Positions 1 to 10,907 of a DNA stretch of 64,000 nucleotides are shown one piece after another; the first letter of the stretch is position 1, and the number at the start of each line of letters is the position of its first letter. The position numbers and the translations under genes were made by a program. The stretch is from Agapanthus africanus (Eukaryota; Streptophyta; Magnoliopsida; Asparagales; Amaryllidaceae). Location of the stretch: the NCBI GenBank assembly GCA_030015575.1, contig CM057339.1, positions 777,558,809-777,622,808 on the forward strand, read 5' to 3'. Under the pieces are notes generated by a model, which saw only the letters and a list, made by a program, of their open reading frames with translations, was not told the origin of the DNA and searched no databases.

Positions 1-462
1 CGACAAAGGTCATATCTTGTGAACTCGAATCCTAAACTGAACATCGTGGCTCTAATACCACTTGTTGAGGAAAAAAATCCCCTAAACTATCGAGATTAAA
101 TGATAACAAAATAATAATCACACCAAAGAGAAAGCACTTCGGATTTAACGTGATTCGACCACCTCGGCCTATATCCACGGGGCTAAATACGAAGATCACA
201 TTATTACACGAAAGAGATTACAAGCACTCACACCTCTCAACAATCTCTCTCTCATCCCTTTCTCTTGCTTTCACACCCCTTAGGAGAGGGGAGGCACAAA
301 ATATTCTTACACAATTACATCTCTTAAGCCAAACTATCTCTTCCCCAAAAGAAGATATATATAGCACTAAAATGCTAATATCTATTAGTAGCCCACACCA
401 ATACATGACCCGACCCAAATGATCCATAAACGCATAAACAGATATGATACACATCGTCAACA
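1..462 (-). mobile_element. Ty1/copia element I, 5' end only (cut by window edge)
   Basis: The window opens inside a minus-strand LTR retrotransposon. Positions 63-462 form a 400-bp LTR that begins TGTTGAGG and ends CGTCAACA. Immediately inside it, at 46-60, is a sequence complementary to the 3' end of plant initiator tRNA-Met. That places the 5' LTR on the right and the rest of the element to the left of the window. The bases after the LTR (AAACC, 463-467) would be its target-site duplication, but the partner copy is not visible. A TATATATA stretch near 356-363 on the minus strand could be the promoter. The short ORFs in this LTR match nothing I recognise. Short LTRs and TGTTG ends suit Ty1/copia. 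Confidence 0.7.
46..60 (-). promoter_or_regulatory. primer-binding site of element I (initiator tRNA-Met)
   Basis: On the minus strand this reads TGGTATTAGAGCCAC. It is the usual plant TGGTATCAGAGC primer site with one transition. It lies two bases inside the LTR that starts at 63. Confidence 0.75.
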
Positions 463-837
463 AAACCTACTTGTCATACATCATGATTAGAGTCAAATTG
501 GGAGTTCGATTTAAGACCTCTCTCATTTTAGTTTAAAATAATACCAAAAACTAGAGTTTTCTAAAGTAACTTAGCATAATGATAGCTTTTATTGCTATTG
601 CTTCAGCTTACGATAAGTCATCTCAGCTCTAAAACTGAAAGGTTGTGTTTTTATGTATTCAACCATATTTCTTTCTTTCGCTTTTCAAAATATAAAAAAA
701 TTCAAATTTCTTTCCTTCCTTGGTTTAGTTGTATTTAGATTTAAGGTAGTAAGCTTAAAATTTGCATAGTGTATACACCATTTACAAATAAACTTCCGAT
801 TATCCTTACTCCATAGTCAAAGACCTTGTATGGTTGC
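463..837. other. non-coding stretch, nothing recognised
   Basis: AT-rich sequence between the copia LTR and the nested gypsy block. I see no coding potential, RNA gene or repeat here apart from the possible copia TSD at 463-467. Confidence 0.5.
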
Positions 838-842
838 ATGGG
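838..842. repeat. target-site duplication of solo LTR A, left copy (ATGGG)
   Basis: ATGGG directly precedes the TGTCACGCCCCGC end at 843. The same five bases directly follow the ATTACA end at 44268 (44269-44273). The pair brackets the whole 43-kb nest. Confidence 0.85.
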
Positions 843-2856
843 TGTCACGCCCCGCTTTCCAAAATACGGAATACGAAGGGTGACAAGGCCAGCCATGCTT
901 GTACGGCCAAGAAAATGTCCTGTCGTAGTCACACTTCGGCTTCTAGCATTACGTAGTAATCAGTAATCATAGCACAGATAATGAGAAATGCAGTCACTAA
1001 TTGTATCAAATCAGATACGAGACTAACCAGATGGAATCAAGGGCGTGATAGCACCGACGTATCTGATCTAGACATCCGCAATATTCTCGAGGCAAGAAAG
1101 GTCCTGATCCGAACTAAGTCCACTTTTGACTCTGAGCATGCATACTCAGGTCGTTAGAGCGACACAATAGCAATATATATAAATATGTAATATGTGCAAT
1201 GATGATAACGTGAAGTAGTAACATAGAGTAATGACGCGAGCATAAAATAATCGGTACATGTAACGATAAAGCAGGTGTATCAGATCAGTAATCAATGCAA
1301 TATCCATGTCACTAAAGCAATCAGTCTCTAAGTCTTAATGTTCAAGTCACTAAACTTATCATCAGTCCAAGTGCGAGCGTCAATCACCACAGGAGTATCC
1401 CCCACCCAAGGGTAAGCCCCAGGGGCAAGGGAACACAGGCCCGAATCACTATCAGTAAGAATCAGAAACACTATCAGTACAAATCCCGAAATCACTACAT
1501 ATGCCAGCAGTGGGACTCCTGAGATTTCGTTGATCGAACTCATACTTAAACTACCCCACACCCCGCGGTCTACATCAAATACCGACCATGAATCTAAATA
1601 CTAGTCACTCCATGACAAGTCTACGCGAGAACTGGAGACAGGGTCTCCATCAAGCATGTCTCGGCCGGTATCCAAGATAAATGGACAGTGCTCGATGTCT
1701 TACTTATGACACTAATATAAGTGCTTCCATACTCGTCCCATACTAGTTATAGTTATACTTATATATGTCCTATAAGCGTCGACAATGCAGTAACTAACTG
1801 GTTCCGCTGATTGTGTACAAGTATGTATCATTTCCATTATTAAATCACGCTTTTACACTAACGTACTTGCCACAATCCAATCACTAACATTTATAACTGG
1901 GTAATCTAAGAAAGTCACTAGGGTATCGATACAAATGAACACTATTTACAAGGGTATAATAACAATCATGCAACATGATGGGGATACAGTAAATACACCA
2001 CTGAATACATGTGAACAACCGGTGTCAGTTGGATTAGAAAATCATATAAAATCACACGTGCATAATTTGGCAAAACAATTTAAAAAGAATAAATAGTGTA
2101 TTAAATTATCTGTACGGTAAAATTGGTTTCGAGTCAATCGGGTATCATTTTTGCGAGTTATGGTCATTCCATTTTAAGTGTTTACTGCTGTAAATCCAAT
2201 TTCTGAACTGGAAGTCCGTTTCGAAACATGTTTTACTCCTGGTTGGGATAATAATTAGGCGATGCGATAATATTTAGATTTATCTGTTATGTTTCTAATG
2301 CATTAGACAGATCAATAATATCCTTTGTACGTATGGAGATATGCACTGTCGATGGTTAAGGTATACATTTTGTTCCTACATGAAACTGTAGAACACGTCG
2401 ACGGTTTAAAAGGTGTTATAAAAATCAAATGATACTGGACTGCAATGAGACCAGTACCATTAGAAAGATAATTCAATTATATACGCTTTCATGTATGGTT
2501 CCGCACACTTGTGCATTTAAACGGTGAGATATATGCGTTCTAAAAAAAGCAAAGGCGGAGATTCTTGCCCCGGACTACAGTTCAGAGCCATGATACGACT
2601 CAGTTTTCGTCATTATAACTTATTAAAATTCATAGATCAACTATGGGATACTGTAGGTTTATCTGTTGGTTTCGATACGAGCCCTAAAACATAAGATTAC
2701 AAGTTTCATTCAGTTTAATATAGATTTATAACGTGGCATGTGCGGTGAATTCCAAATTCAACGTCGCCTTTTGGGGCGCCTTTTCTTATGCGAAACTATA
2801 TTATCTTGAAACCAAATTTCTACACGGCGTTAGTTAAAAGTAAAAGGAACAATTGA
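843..2856 (-). mobile_element. solo LTR A, left part (gypsy-type)
   Basis: This is the first 2014 bp of a long LTR. It starts TGTCACGCCCCGC and is interrupted at 2856 by element B. It resumes at 42814 and ends at 44268 with GGGTATTACA, for about 3.47 kb in total. On the element strand the LTR reads TGTAATACCC...GGGGCGTGACA, the same terminal pattern as B, G and H. No gag-pol or primer-binding site belonging to A is present. The simplest reading is a solo LTR left by LTR-LTR recombination of a chromovirus-like element. The ORF at 1328-1561 has no recognisable product. Confidence 0.8.
2852..2856. repeat. target-site duplication of element B, left copy (ATTGA)
   Basis: ATTGA precedes the B LTR at 2857 and recurs at 42809-42813, directly after the other end of B. 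Confidence 0.85.
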
Positions 2857-5800
2857 TGCCACGCCCCGCTTCCCAGAGTGCGCTAAGATCGGCACGTGAC
2901 AGAGCCAACCATGCTACCTGTGGCTAGGAAACATCCCTCCACAGTCACATTACGGCTGTTTAGAAGATATCAAGAACAGTAAAATAAAAATAAACTATCT
3001 AGTACATGTCCATATGCCAGAATAAACGAGTCAAGAAATATAAATGCGGAAGCAATAAAATCCAATAAACAATAACAATCTGGAAAGTACGTCCTAAATA
3101 CGGGCTCACATCAGGAAATGAAAGTACGGAAATAAAACTAAACTAAACTAGATATTAACAGGATCCTCACTGCTCGGCCTGTCGGCTGAAGTACTCCTGG
3201 TCAGCTTGAGAAAAAGGTAGAGGATCTGGGCCATGCAAAACCCAGACGTCAGTGCGTCATAATATCAAACAATAATAAATGAACAGGATACACGAGATAT
3301 GCAAGCATGAGTATGAACAGTAATGAGTGAATAACAGTAACATGAATATGGAACAGTGAAGTGTATCAGTGTATGTGACGTGTGGTGAATAATCTATACA
3401 ACTGGGTTAGTTACTCTCGAGTCTTTGAAATCAATTTAATGAATCGTCGATATAACTCAAAGTATCCCGTGCATGCCCGGGACCACGGTCAAGACTCTCG
3501 GGCTGAATCCGAGACGTGCCGCTAGGCAGTAAACATGTAACATGTACAGACGAATGATGTCAGCAGCATCATCCCGGGGCTGGCCTAGCCCGTAAAACTG
3601 ATCAGTATAAGCGTCGAATTATTGAGTTACAGGTCAGGTTTCATCATTGATTTCCCCTTACCCCCATGGTTATGTGTTCAAGTCGGGTATTGATAATCTG
3701 AAGCTAATGCCAACACAGGATCAAGCAAGTACAGGTTTGTTTATGCAAACAACATGATACGTCCGTCAAGACAACATGTCAGGATTGTCGGCATTAGAAA
3801 TAGGATCAGGTAACAGGTCAAGTAGTGGTGTATCAGGTCATGACAGGTAGTGCATATGTATCACACGGATGCTCATAATAAAACTGTAGCAAGTACGGAT
3901 GCACGATAAAAGTACGGATGCACAGTAAAACACGGATGCATAAATATCTATCAGGGATTACATCTACAACTCCATGACTACGCATGATGCACATTATCAA
4001 GCATGGGGTATTAATATAACAGTAACATGAAATAATATGATCTGTAGATGCAACTAGATATATAATTAATGATATGGATGCGTACGGGTATCGAAAAACT
4101 GTAAACAGTAACATGGATGTACAATGCAGTCAACATGTGATATTTTTATTCATATAGATGCAAAATATATATCATAGCATGTAGCAAGATAAACTTGCCT
4201 GATCGGATCTCCAAACGGGGTGCGTACGCCGCGTACGATGTCGGTAAATGCCGCGACGCGCACGCGAGCGTACAGAACTGAACCAAGCAAAGCAAGAATG
4301 TGACCACGCTGGCTGGGGATGTCCACTGGGTCTCCCAGATCGGCGGCGGCGGCACGGATCCGGCGATGACCGGAAAACAGAACCAAGAAAGAAGAAGAAG
4401 AGAAGAAGAAGAAGAAGAAGAAGAAGAAAGAAAGGGAACTGGGGTTTGGTGTTCTGGGTTTGGATGCACTGGGATTACTGAGGAAGGCGAGGGGGTAATG
4501 CCGACGATGGTGTTCGGCGGCGAGGCGAGCTCCGGCGAGGAGGGTTGCAGGCGATTGGTTCACGTCGGGTGTGCAGGGAAGGAGCTCGGGGAAGAAGGTA
4601 GTGGTGTCAGGTGCGACGGTAGAGAGGAAGAGGAGGTAGTGGTGATGGGGACGGTGACGACGGGGGTCGGAGTTCCGGCGACGTGAGGGTGCCGGGAAGG
4701 GTGGTGATGGTTTTTCATGGGTTGGCTTGGGGTTGTCGGGGTTCGCAGAGGTCGGTGATGGTGTTGGGAGGTCGGGAGAGGGAGGTTGAGGAAGGTGACG
4801 AGGCCGGAGGAGGTGTTCGATGGCGAGGTGATAGGTGCAGTGAAGGTTGCAGTGATCGTGAGTTTCGTCAAGGGTTCTGTACAGAGGTTGGGGAGGAAGG
4901 GAAGGGGGAGAAGAGAAGGAGGAAGAGGTCGTGGTGACGGCGAGGGACGAGCGCGACGCAGGCGATGGGTTCGAGGGCGTGCAGGGGGTTATTGCGTTGG
5001 GTTCGGTGGTCGAGGGTTGTCGGGAAAGGAGAGGAGGTGAGGTGGAAGAGGGTGAGGCGAGGTGATGGAGGCGATGGGAACGGAGCTCCGGCGAGGCGAG
5101 GGCTGGCGGTAGTGGCGACGGCGACGAGCGAGCGCAGGCGTGGGTGCACACGTGGGTTCGAGCGCGAAAAAGAAAGAAGAAAATAAGGGTGGAGAGAGAG
5201 ACGTGCATGGGTTAATGTATGGGTTAAAAAAATAAAAGAAAGAATATATCTTTACTGTAGAAGAGAGAGAGAGGGTTCGGTGAGTTTCTGTTAAGAAAAG
5301 TCTTTTTTTTTTAAAAACTTAAAAGAAATAAAATATACAATTTAAAACAGTATAGATAAAATATTAGTTAAATTTGAGATTTTGGCTAATACAAAAATAG
5401 TCCAAAATACGTCCGGATCGGGTCTAAAATTATGGTTTAAAAATAAGGATAATGTACGTATAAAGGAAAACCAAAATAGGATGTTCGGTTAAAGAAAATG
5501 CAAGCCCCCAAGAACGGATGCACGCAGCGTGCACGTAGCTATCCAAACGAGTTTGTTTCACTGAACGGAACGAGAACACGATGTACGGATGCTACGACAG
5601 GGTTAGGGGTATCATGCAGGCCATGCTAGATATTTTTAAAATATTTTATTTAATTATATTTGTATTATTAAAAATATGCAGATGCCAGATATAATGCAGA
5701 TATGCAAGATATAAAACATGACAGTGCACGGATCCTCATAATTAACCGGGATAAATTATAAACAGGAATCAGGATGGGTTTCCAGCAAGCAGGTCGGGTC

Positions 5801-5921
5801 GGATGAAAACACAGATACCAATTATACTGTTCGCACCCATAACAACAATAAATCAAGAAATTGCCATAAAATAAAGAAAATACCCACAACAGAATTGGCA
5901 TAAATGAACTAGGGTGTTACA
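2857..5921 (-). repeat. 3' LTR of element B
   Basis: Starts TGCCACGCCCCGC and ends GGGTGTTACA. It contains repeats of ACGGATGCA (3870-3945 and 5515) and a GAA microsatellite around 4386-4436. A strongly strand-biased G/A-rich block runs from about 4380 to 5210. The long minus-strand ORF at 4150-5208 and its overlapping frames are low-complexity translations of that block, not genes. Near the left end of the right copy and of this one, the minus strand encodes a short run ending FSRQAEQ before a stop; I attach no function to it. Confidence 0.9.
4380..5210. repeat. G/A-rich low-complexity block inside LTR B
   Basis: About 830 bp in which the plus strand is dominated by G and A (GAGG, GGCGAGG, GGAGAAG words), with a GAA run at its left edge. 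The copy in the other LTR is about 12430-13260, with a shorter GAA run. A comparable block occurs in solo LTR A near 43200-44060, so it seems to be a standing part of these LTRs. Confidence 0.7.
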
Positions 5922-5931
5922 TTATACCCAA

Positions 5932-8900
5932 CTACAAAAAGAATTCCGTCCTCGAAATTGCCGGAACAAGAAAAGAAAGACAGGCATGAATCGACAAGAA
6001 GAGGTCTGGAAACTTCCGTCGAATCTCATCTTCTCGTTCCCAAGTCGATTCTCCGTGCGAGCGATTCCCTGATGAAACAAGTACGAGCGGGATAACCTTG
6101 TTCTTGAGGATCTTTTCTCTTCGATCAACAATCGACGTCGGTCGTTCCTCATAGGTCAAATCCTCCCTTACAGTCAGCTCCGAATAATCAAGCACGTGTG
6201 TTTCATCTCGAACATACTTACGAAATTAAGATACATGAAACACGTCGTGAACATTCGCCAAAGATGGTGGTAACGCCAATCGATAAGCCACTTCTCCAAC
6301 ACGCTCAATAATATCGAAAGGCCCCACGAATCGAGGACTAAGCTTGTCTCGACTCCCAAAACGAATCACTCCTCTAGTTGGTGATATCTTCAAGAATACA
6401 AGATCACCAACAGCGAACTCTAGAAGTCTTCTCGATATATCGGCCCAACTCTTCTGCCGATCATGTGCTGCCCTCATGTGATTTCGGATAGTGTTAAATT
6501 CCTCCACGGTTTGCACGATCAAATCCGGTCCCAACAATCTTCGCTCTCCAATATCGTCCCAACAGATGGGTGAGCGACACTTGCGACCATACAATGCTTT
6601 GAATGGAGCCATCTGAACAGTCGCCTGAAAGCTGTTATTGTAAGAAAACTCCACCAAGTGTAGATGATCCTCCCACGAACCCTTGAAGTCTAACATGCAA
6701 GCTCTCAACATGTCTTCAAGAGTTTGGATCGTTCTATCTGACTGGCCATCTGTCTGGGGATGATAAGCAATGCTAAACTTCAGTCGTGTCCCCAAACTTT
6801 CCTATAAACTCCTCCAGAAGTGCGACAAGAATCGGGTATCACGATCAGAAACGATGCTCACAGGTACTCCATGCAATCTCATAATCTCATACATGTACCG
6901 TTCTGCTAACGCTTCCGTCGACTGACCCACTCCAAACGGAATGAAATAAGCTGCCTTCGTCAAACGATCAACAATCATCCAAACTGCATTGTTGCCCTTT
7001 GGACTCCGTGGTAAAGCTGTCACGAAATCCATGGTTATATGTTCCCACTTCCACTGAGAAATCGGAAGTGGTTGTAGTAAACCAACAACTCTTTGATGTT
7101 CAGCGTTAACTTGCTGACACACCAAGCACTTCGCTTCAAAGCGAGCAATCTCCCTTTTCATACCTTCCCACCAGAAATGCTGTAGTAGATCACGGTACAT
7201 CTCCGTGCCTCCTGGATGTACAGAATATGCGGAACTGTGCGCCTCCTTCATAATTTCTTCACGAATGTCTCCTTTCGGCACACACAAACAGCTACCATAA
7301 CGCAACAAACCATCTTCATGAATCAACAAGTCTGTTCGAAGTCCCGCTTCAACCTGTTCTCGAAACTTCTGCAATCTTGGGTCCTGTGACTACACTTCTT
7401 TTATGATATCGATCAACGACGACTGTACTTGCAGCTGCATCAACTGTCCCGAAGAATTCGGTAACACAATCTCCAACTCGAATCTCCAAAAATCTTCGAT
7501 AAGCTCCTTCTGTGCAGTCAACATCCGAATTGCTGGCAACCGACTAAGCACATCCGGCACTACATTAACTTTCCCCGGATGGAACTTGAGATCAAGATCA
7601 TAGTCAGCCATCAGCTCCAACCATCTGCGCTGCCTCATGTTGAGCTCTTTCTGCGTAAACACATACTTTAGGCTTTTGTGATCGGTGAATACTTAGACCC
7701 TTTCGCCCAGTAAGTAGTGTCTCCAAATCTTCAGAGCGAAAATCACTGCTGCAAGCTTCAAATCATGAGTTGGGTAATTCTTCTCATGGGTCTTCAATTG
7801 TCTTGATGCGTAAGCTATAACCTTCTCATACTGCATCAAAACAAATCCCAAACCTTTCCCAGATGCGTCGTTGTGAATCACCAATCCTCCAGAACCGTCT
7901 GGTACGGTCAAAATAAGAGCGGTTATCAATTTTTGTTTCAACGCCTCAAAAGCCGACGCACCACTATCCGTCCATACGAACGGTACCTCCTTTCACGTAA
8001 CCTTGGTCAAAGGCTCAGCTACGCAAGCAAAATTCTCTACGAACCTTCTGTAATATCCGGCAAGCCCAAGAAAACTTCTGATCTCTACTACGTTCTTCTG
8101 AATCGGCCAATCTTGAACTGCTGCAATCTTCTCAGGATCAACGGCGATTCCATATCTGGATACGACGTGCCCCAAAAACTTCACTTCTTCAAGCCAAAAA
8201 TCGCACTTACTCATCTTTGCATATAATCTTTCTTGCCTCAACGTCTGCAGTGCGATCTTCAAGTGTTCTGCATGCTCTTCTAGGCTCCTCGAGTAGACCA
8301 GAATATCATCGATGAACACCACTATAAACTGGTCCAAGAACGGTGAAAAGATTCGGTTCATCAATTCCATAAATTTCGCCGGTGCATTCGTGACTCCGAA
8401 TGGCATCACTAAATACTCATAATGTCCATATCGAGTTCGGAACGCAGTCTTGCAAATATCCACTGATTTAACCCAAACTTGATGGTATCCGGATCGCAAA
8501 TCCAGCTTCAAGAATACCCTCGCGCCACTGAGTTGCTCGAATAATTCGCCAATGCGAGGGATCAGGCACTTGTTCTTAATAGTCATCCGGTACTTGTTCA
8601 ATTCTCGATAATCGATGCACATCCTCCTTGTGCCATCTTTCTTCTTGACTAGAAGAACTGGAGCTCCCCAAGGTGAATTACTGCTGCGAATCCAACCCTT
8701 CTCTAACAATTTAGTAACCTGCTTCTTGACTTCTTCCAACTCCACTGGTGTCGTCGGATAGTACGCCTTTGAGATTGGCGCTGCACTAGGAACAAGATCG
8801 ATCGCGAACTCCATATCTCGTTTTGGCGGTAAACCCAAGATGTCCTTGAACACATCCATGAACTCTCAAGCTACAGCTGGCGCTTCCTCTTTATCAACCT

Positions 8901-9712
8901 CCATCGACGAAAGAACACTGTTTTTCGTCCTAGCCCTGAACTCGACTGGCCCGACAGAACTGCTATCTCCAGCAAAAACAAACTCCAGATGTCCGGGAAT
9001 CTGGAAAATCACTTTCTTTGCCCTACAATCAATGTGAGCATGGAAAGTGCTGAGAAAATCCATCCCCAAGACAACATCATAACTGCCAGTATCAATCACC
9101 AAGAAATTTGCAAATAACTCCCGTCCGCAGATAACAACCGAACAATCCTTGCACTCACTACTAAATATGATCTTCCCATTCCCAGTGTGTATGTCCCAAC
9201 AACAAGACAGGGCCATGCAAGCAATCAAGTGTGCAGTAATAAACTTGGACGACATAAAATAATGGGATGCACCAGAATCGAATAATGCTAATGCGGGAAA
9301 ATCATGAACAAGTAGGATACCTGAAACAACTTCATCTGAAGCCTTGGCCTCTTCGGCTGTCAGAGTAAAGGCTCGAGCTTGATTAGGTCCCTGAGTTATC
9401 TGCTTCTGCCCCTGAATCTGCTTCTGTGGTGGCTTCTGAGCATCATCCTTCAAATAGAGTTTCGACGGACAAGAATTAATAGTATGATCCGCTGATCCAC
9501 AAACCAAACAGAATCTAAGCCTCCTTCGACACTCCCTCTGCAAGTGTCCGGGTAGACGGCAAAAGTCACAAAACAACCTTCCTTTCTGCTTGTGTATGAT
9601 GGGCTTCTTCATCGGTACTACACCACGTCGGTTCACCGGAATACCTCTGCGTATAGGCGCTCGGTTCGGCGTAAATGCCGGCTTCCGTACTATAACTGCC
9701 TGCTGCTGCGTA
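5932..9712 (-). pseudogene. pol polyprotein of element B (protease-RT-RNase H-integrase-chromodomain), broken by stops
   Basis: One reading frame runs from about 9712 to 5932 and is cut by six in-frame stop codons, near 8864, 7991, 7691, 7388, 6797 and 6224. Domains from the N-terminus: two CCHC zinc knuckles (about 9570-9469); aspartic protease with the DSGAS active site at 9265-9279; RT (8859-7993) with the catalytic FIDD at 8305-8316; RNase H (7941-7390); integrase with its HHCC finger (7374 downward), a catalytic SDRDTRF segment and YHPQTDGQ. A tail at 6195-5932 resembles a chromodomain, with WEREDE near its end. In a live element this would copy and integrate the retrotransposon; here it cannot yield a full polyprotein. 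Each stop is a single C-to-T change from a Gln or Arg codon expected in this family. Confidence 0.9.
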
Positions 9713-10432
9713 CCCCCCCCCCGTCTTCATTGATAAGCCCTGCTGCTCTCTGACTGCTTTAAGAACTTGCGATAAAGTGGTCAATCCCAGAAATATAATT
9801 TGCCTCTGGATTTCCACGTCCAAACTGCGCATGAACCTTTGTGCCCTATCAGCATCGTTGGAAACCAAAGGTCCAGTGAATCGACTGAGCCGTGTCCACT
9901 CAGCCGCATGCGCATCCACGGATCCACCATTCTGCTTCAAATTGATAAATTTTTCTTCCATTTCTTCCCGTGCAGTCTGCGGAAAGAACTTCTCCAAGAA
10001 ACTCTGCGAGAAAGTTGCCCAACTGATCGGCTTGGGCAAACGGGTCTCTTCCATAAGCCACCACTCACGGGCATAGTCCACCAATTGGATGCGTACAACA
10101 TCCACTCTCTGGTCCTCCGGAATCTGTGCTGCAACGAGCAGATTCTCCGTATCGACTAGCCACTACTCCGCTAGCAACGGCTCCTCCAAACCAGTGAAAG
10201 TGGATGGATCAAGTCTCCTGAAATCCGCCATGGTACCTACACGCTATACTGGTTTGGCAGCAACAATGTTTACGGACTGCTGGACGGTCCGCAAACCTTC
10301 CTAAAAAGCTTCGGCTTGCCGCTGGTTCAGCTCGGTTTGCCGCTTATGGTTTTCCAGCATCCCACGAATTACTCCAAGAAATGCGGCGTCATCAACACGC
10401 CTCTGGTAAGATCGTAGTTCTCTATCCGCCAT
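9566..10432 (-). pseudogene. gag of element B, broken
   Basis: The capsid-region gag starts at an ATG at 10432 (MADREL...). It runs in one frame with stop codons near 10299, 10237 and 10166, all TAG. The segment 10105-9566 is open. It carries the retrotransposon gag core (REWWLMEE, W..F...F...FFP, then E....L.QNGGSVD), which forms the virus-like particle in live relatives. The reading frame changes to that of pol around a run of ten C at 9713-9722 (ten G on the coding strand). An upstream ATG at 10549 in the same frame is possible but lies in the leader and adds residues unlike gag. Confidence 0.85.
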
Positions 10433-10885
10433 GATTCTGAAACCAAGACACCGAAGAAGATCAGTATGATAAACAAGATTCAAAACTTGCGATAAAACAT
10501 AAACTGGTAAGCAATGAAACTGAGAGAAGCAAGGTAATATAATAACCATAAAATAAGGAAGTGAATCAAGACTAGGACTCCTAATTACTTAAATAGAGTA
10601 CCGCATTGTAACCATGCTGCAGTTCATAAGTATAATCACATAACTCCGTTCAAATCGCCCAAATCCTAGTATCAGAATAGAAAGAAACAATAGGGAACCA
10701 GAAGGTTTCAAGTCGAGATGCAAAGTTGTTTGCATATCGTCAAGACAAGGGTCACGAGAAGATATGATTCAAGAATCACGATAACAATGTGGCAGGACAA
10801 GTTCCTAATCATGGATTTTTTTATTCGTGTATTGGGTCCAATACCCAACTAGGAAAGAATCAAACCCGATTAACCTAAATTCTAT
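10433..10885. other. untranslated leader of element B
   Basis: Sequence between the primer-binding site and the gag start of B. I see nothing coding or structured. Confidence 0.6.
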
Positions 10886-10898
10886 GTCTCTGATACCA
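10886..10898 (-). promoter_or_regulatory. primer-binding site of element B (initiator tRNA-Met)
   Basis: Reads TGGTATCAGAGAC on the minus strand, nine bases inside the 5' LTR that begins at 10908. It fixes the orientation of B. Confidence 0.85.
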
Positions 10899-10907
10899 AA
10901 CAAACCC

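Noticed and set aside
4150..5208. 352-codon minus-strand ORF and overlapping frames, repeated at 12200-13259
   Set aside because: Low-complexity Pro/Ser/His-rich translation of the G/A-rich LTR block. It is open in several frames at once, and the right LTR copy has a different frame structure.
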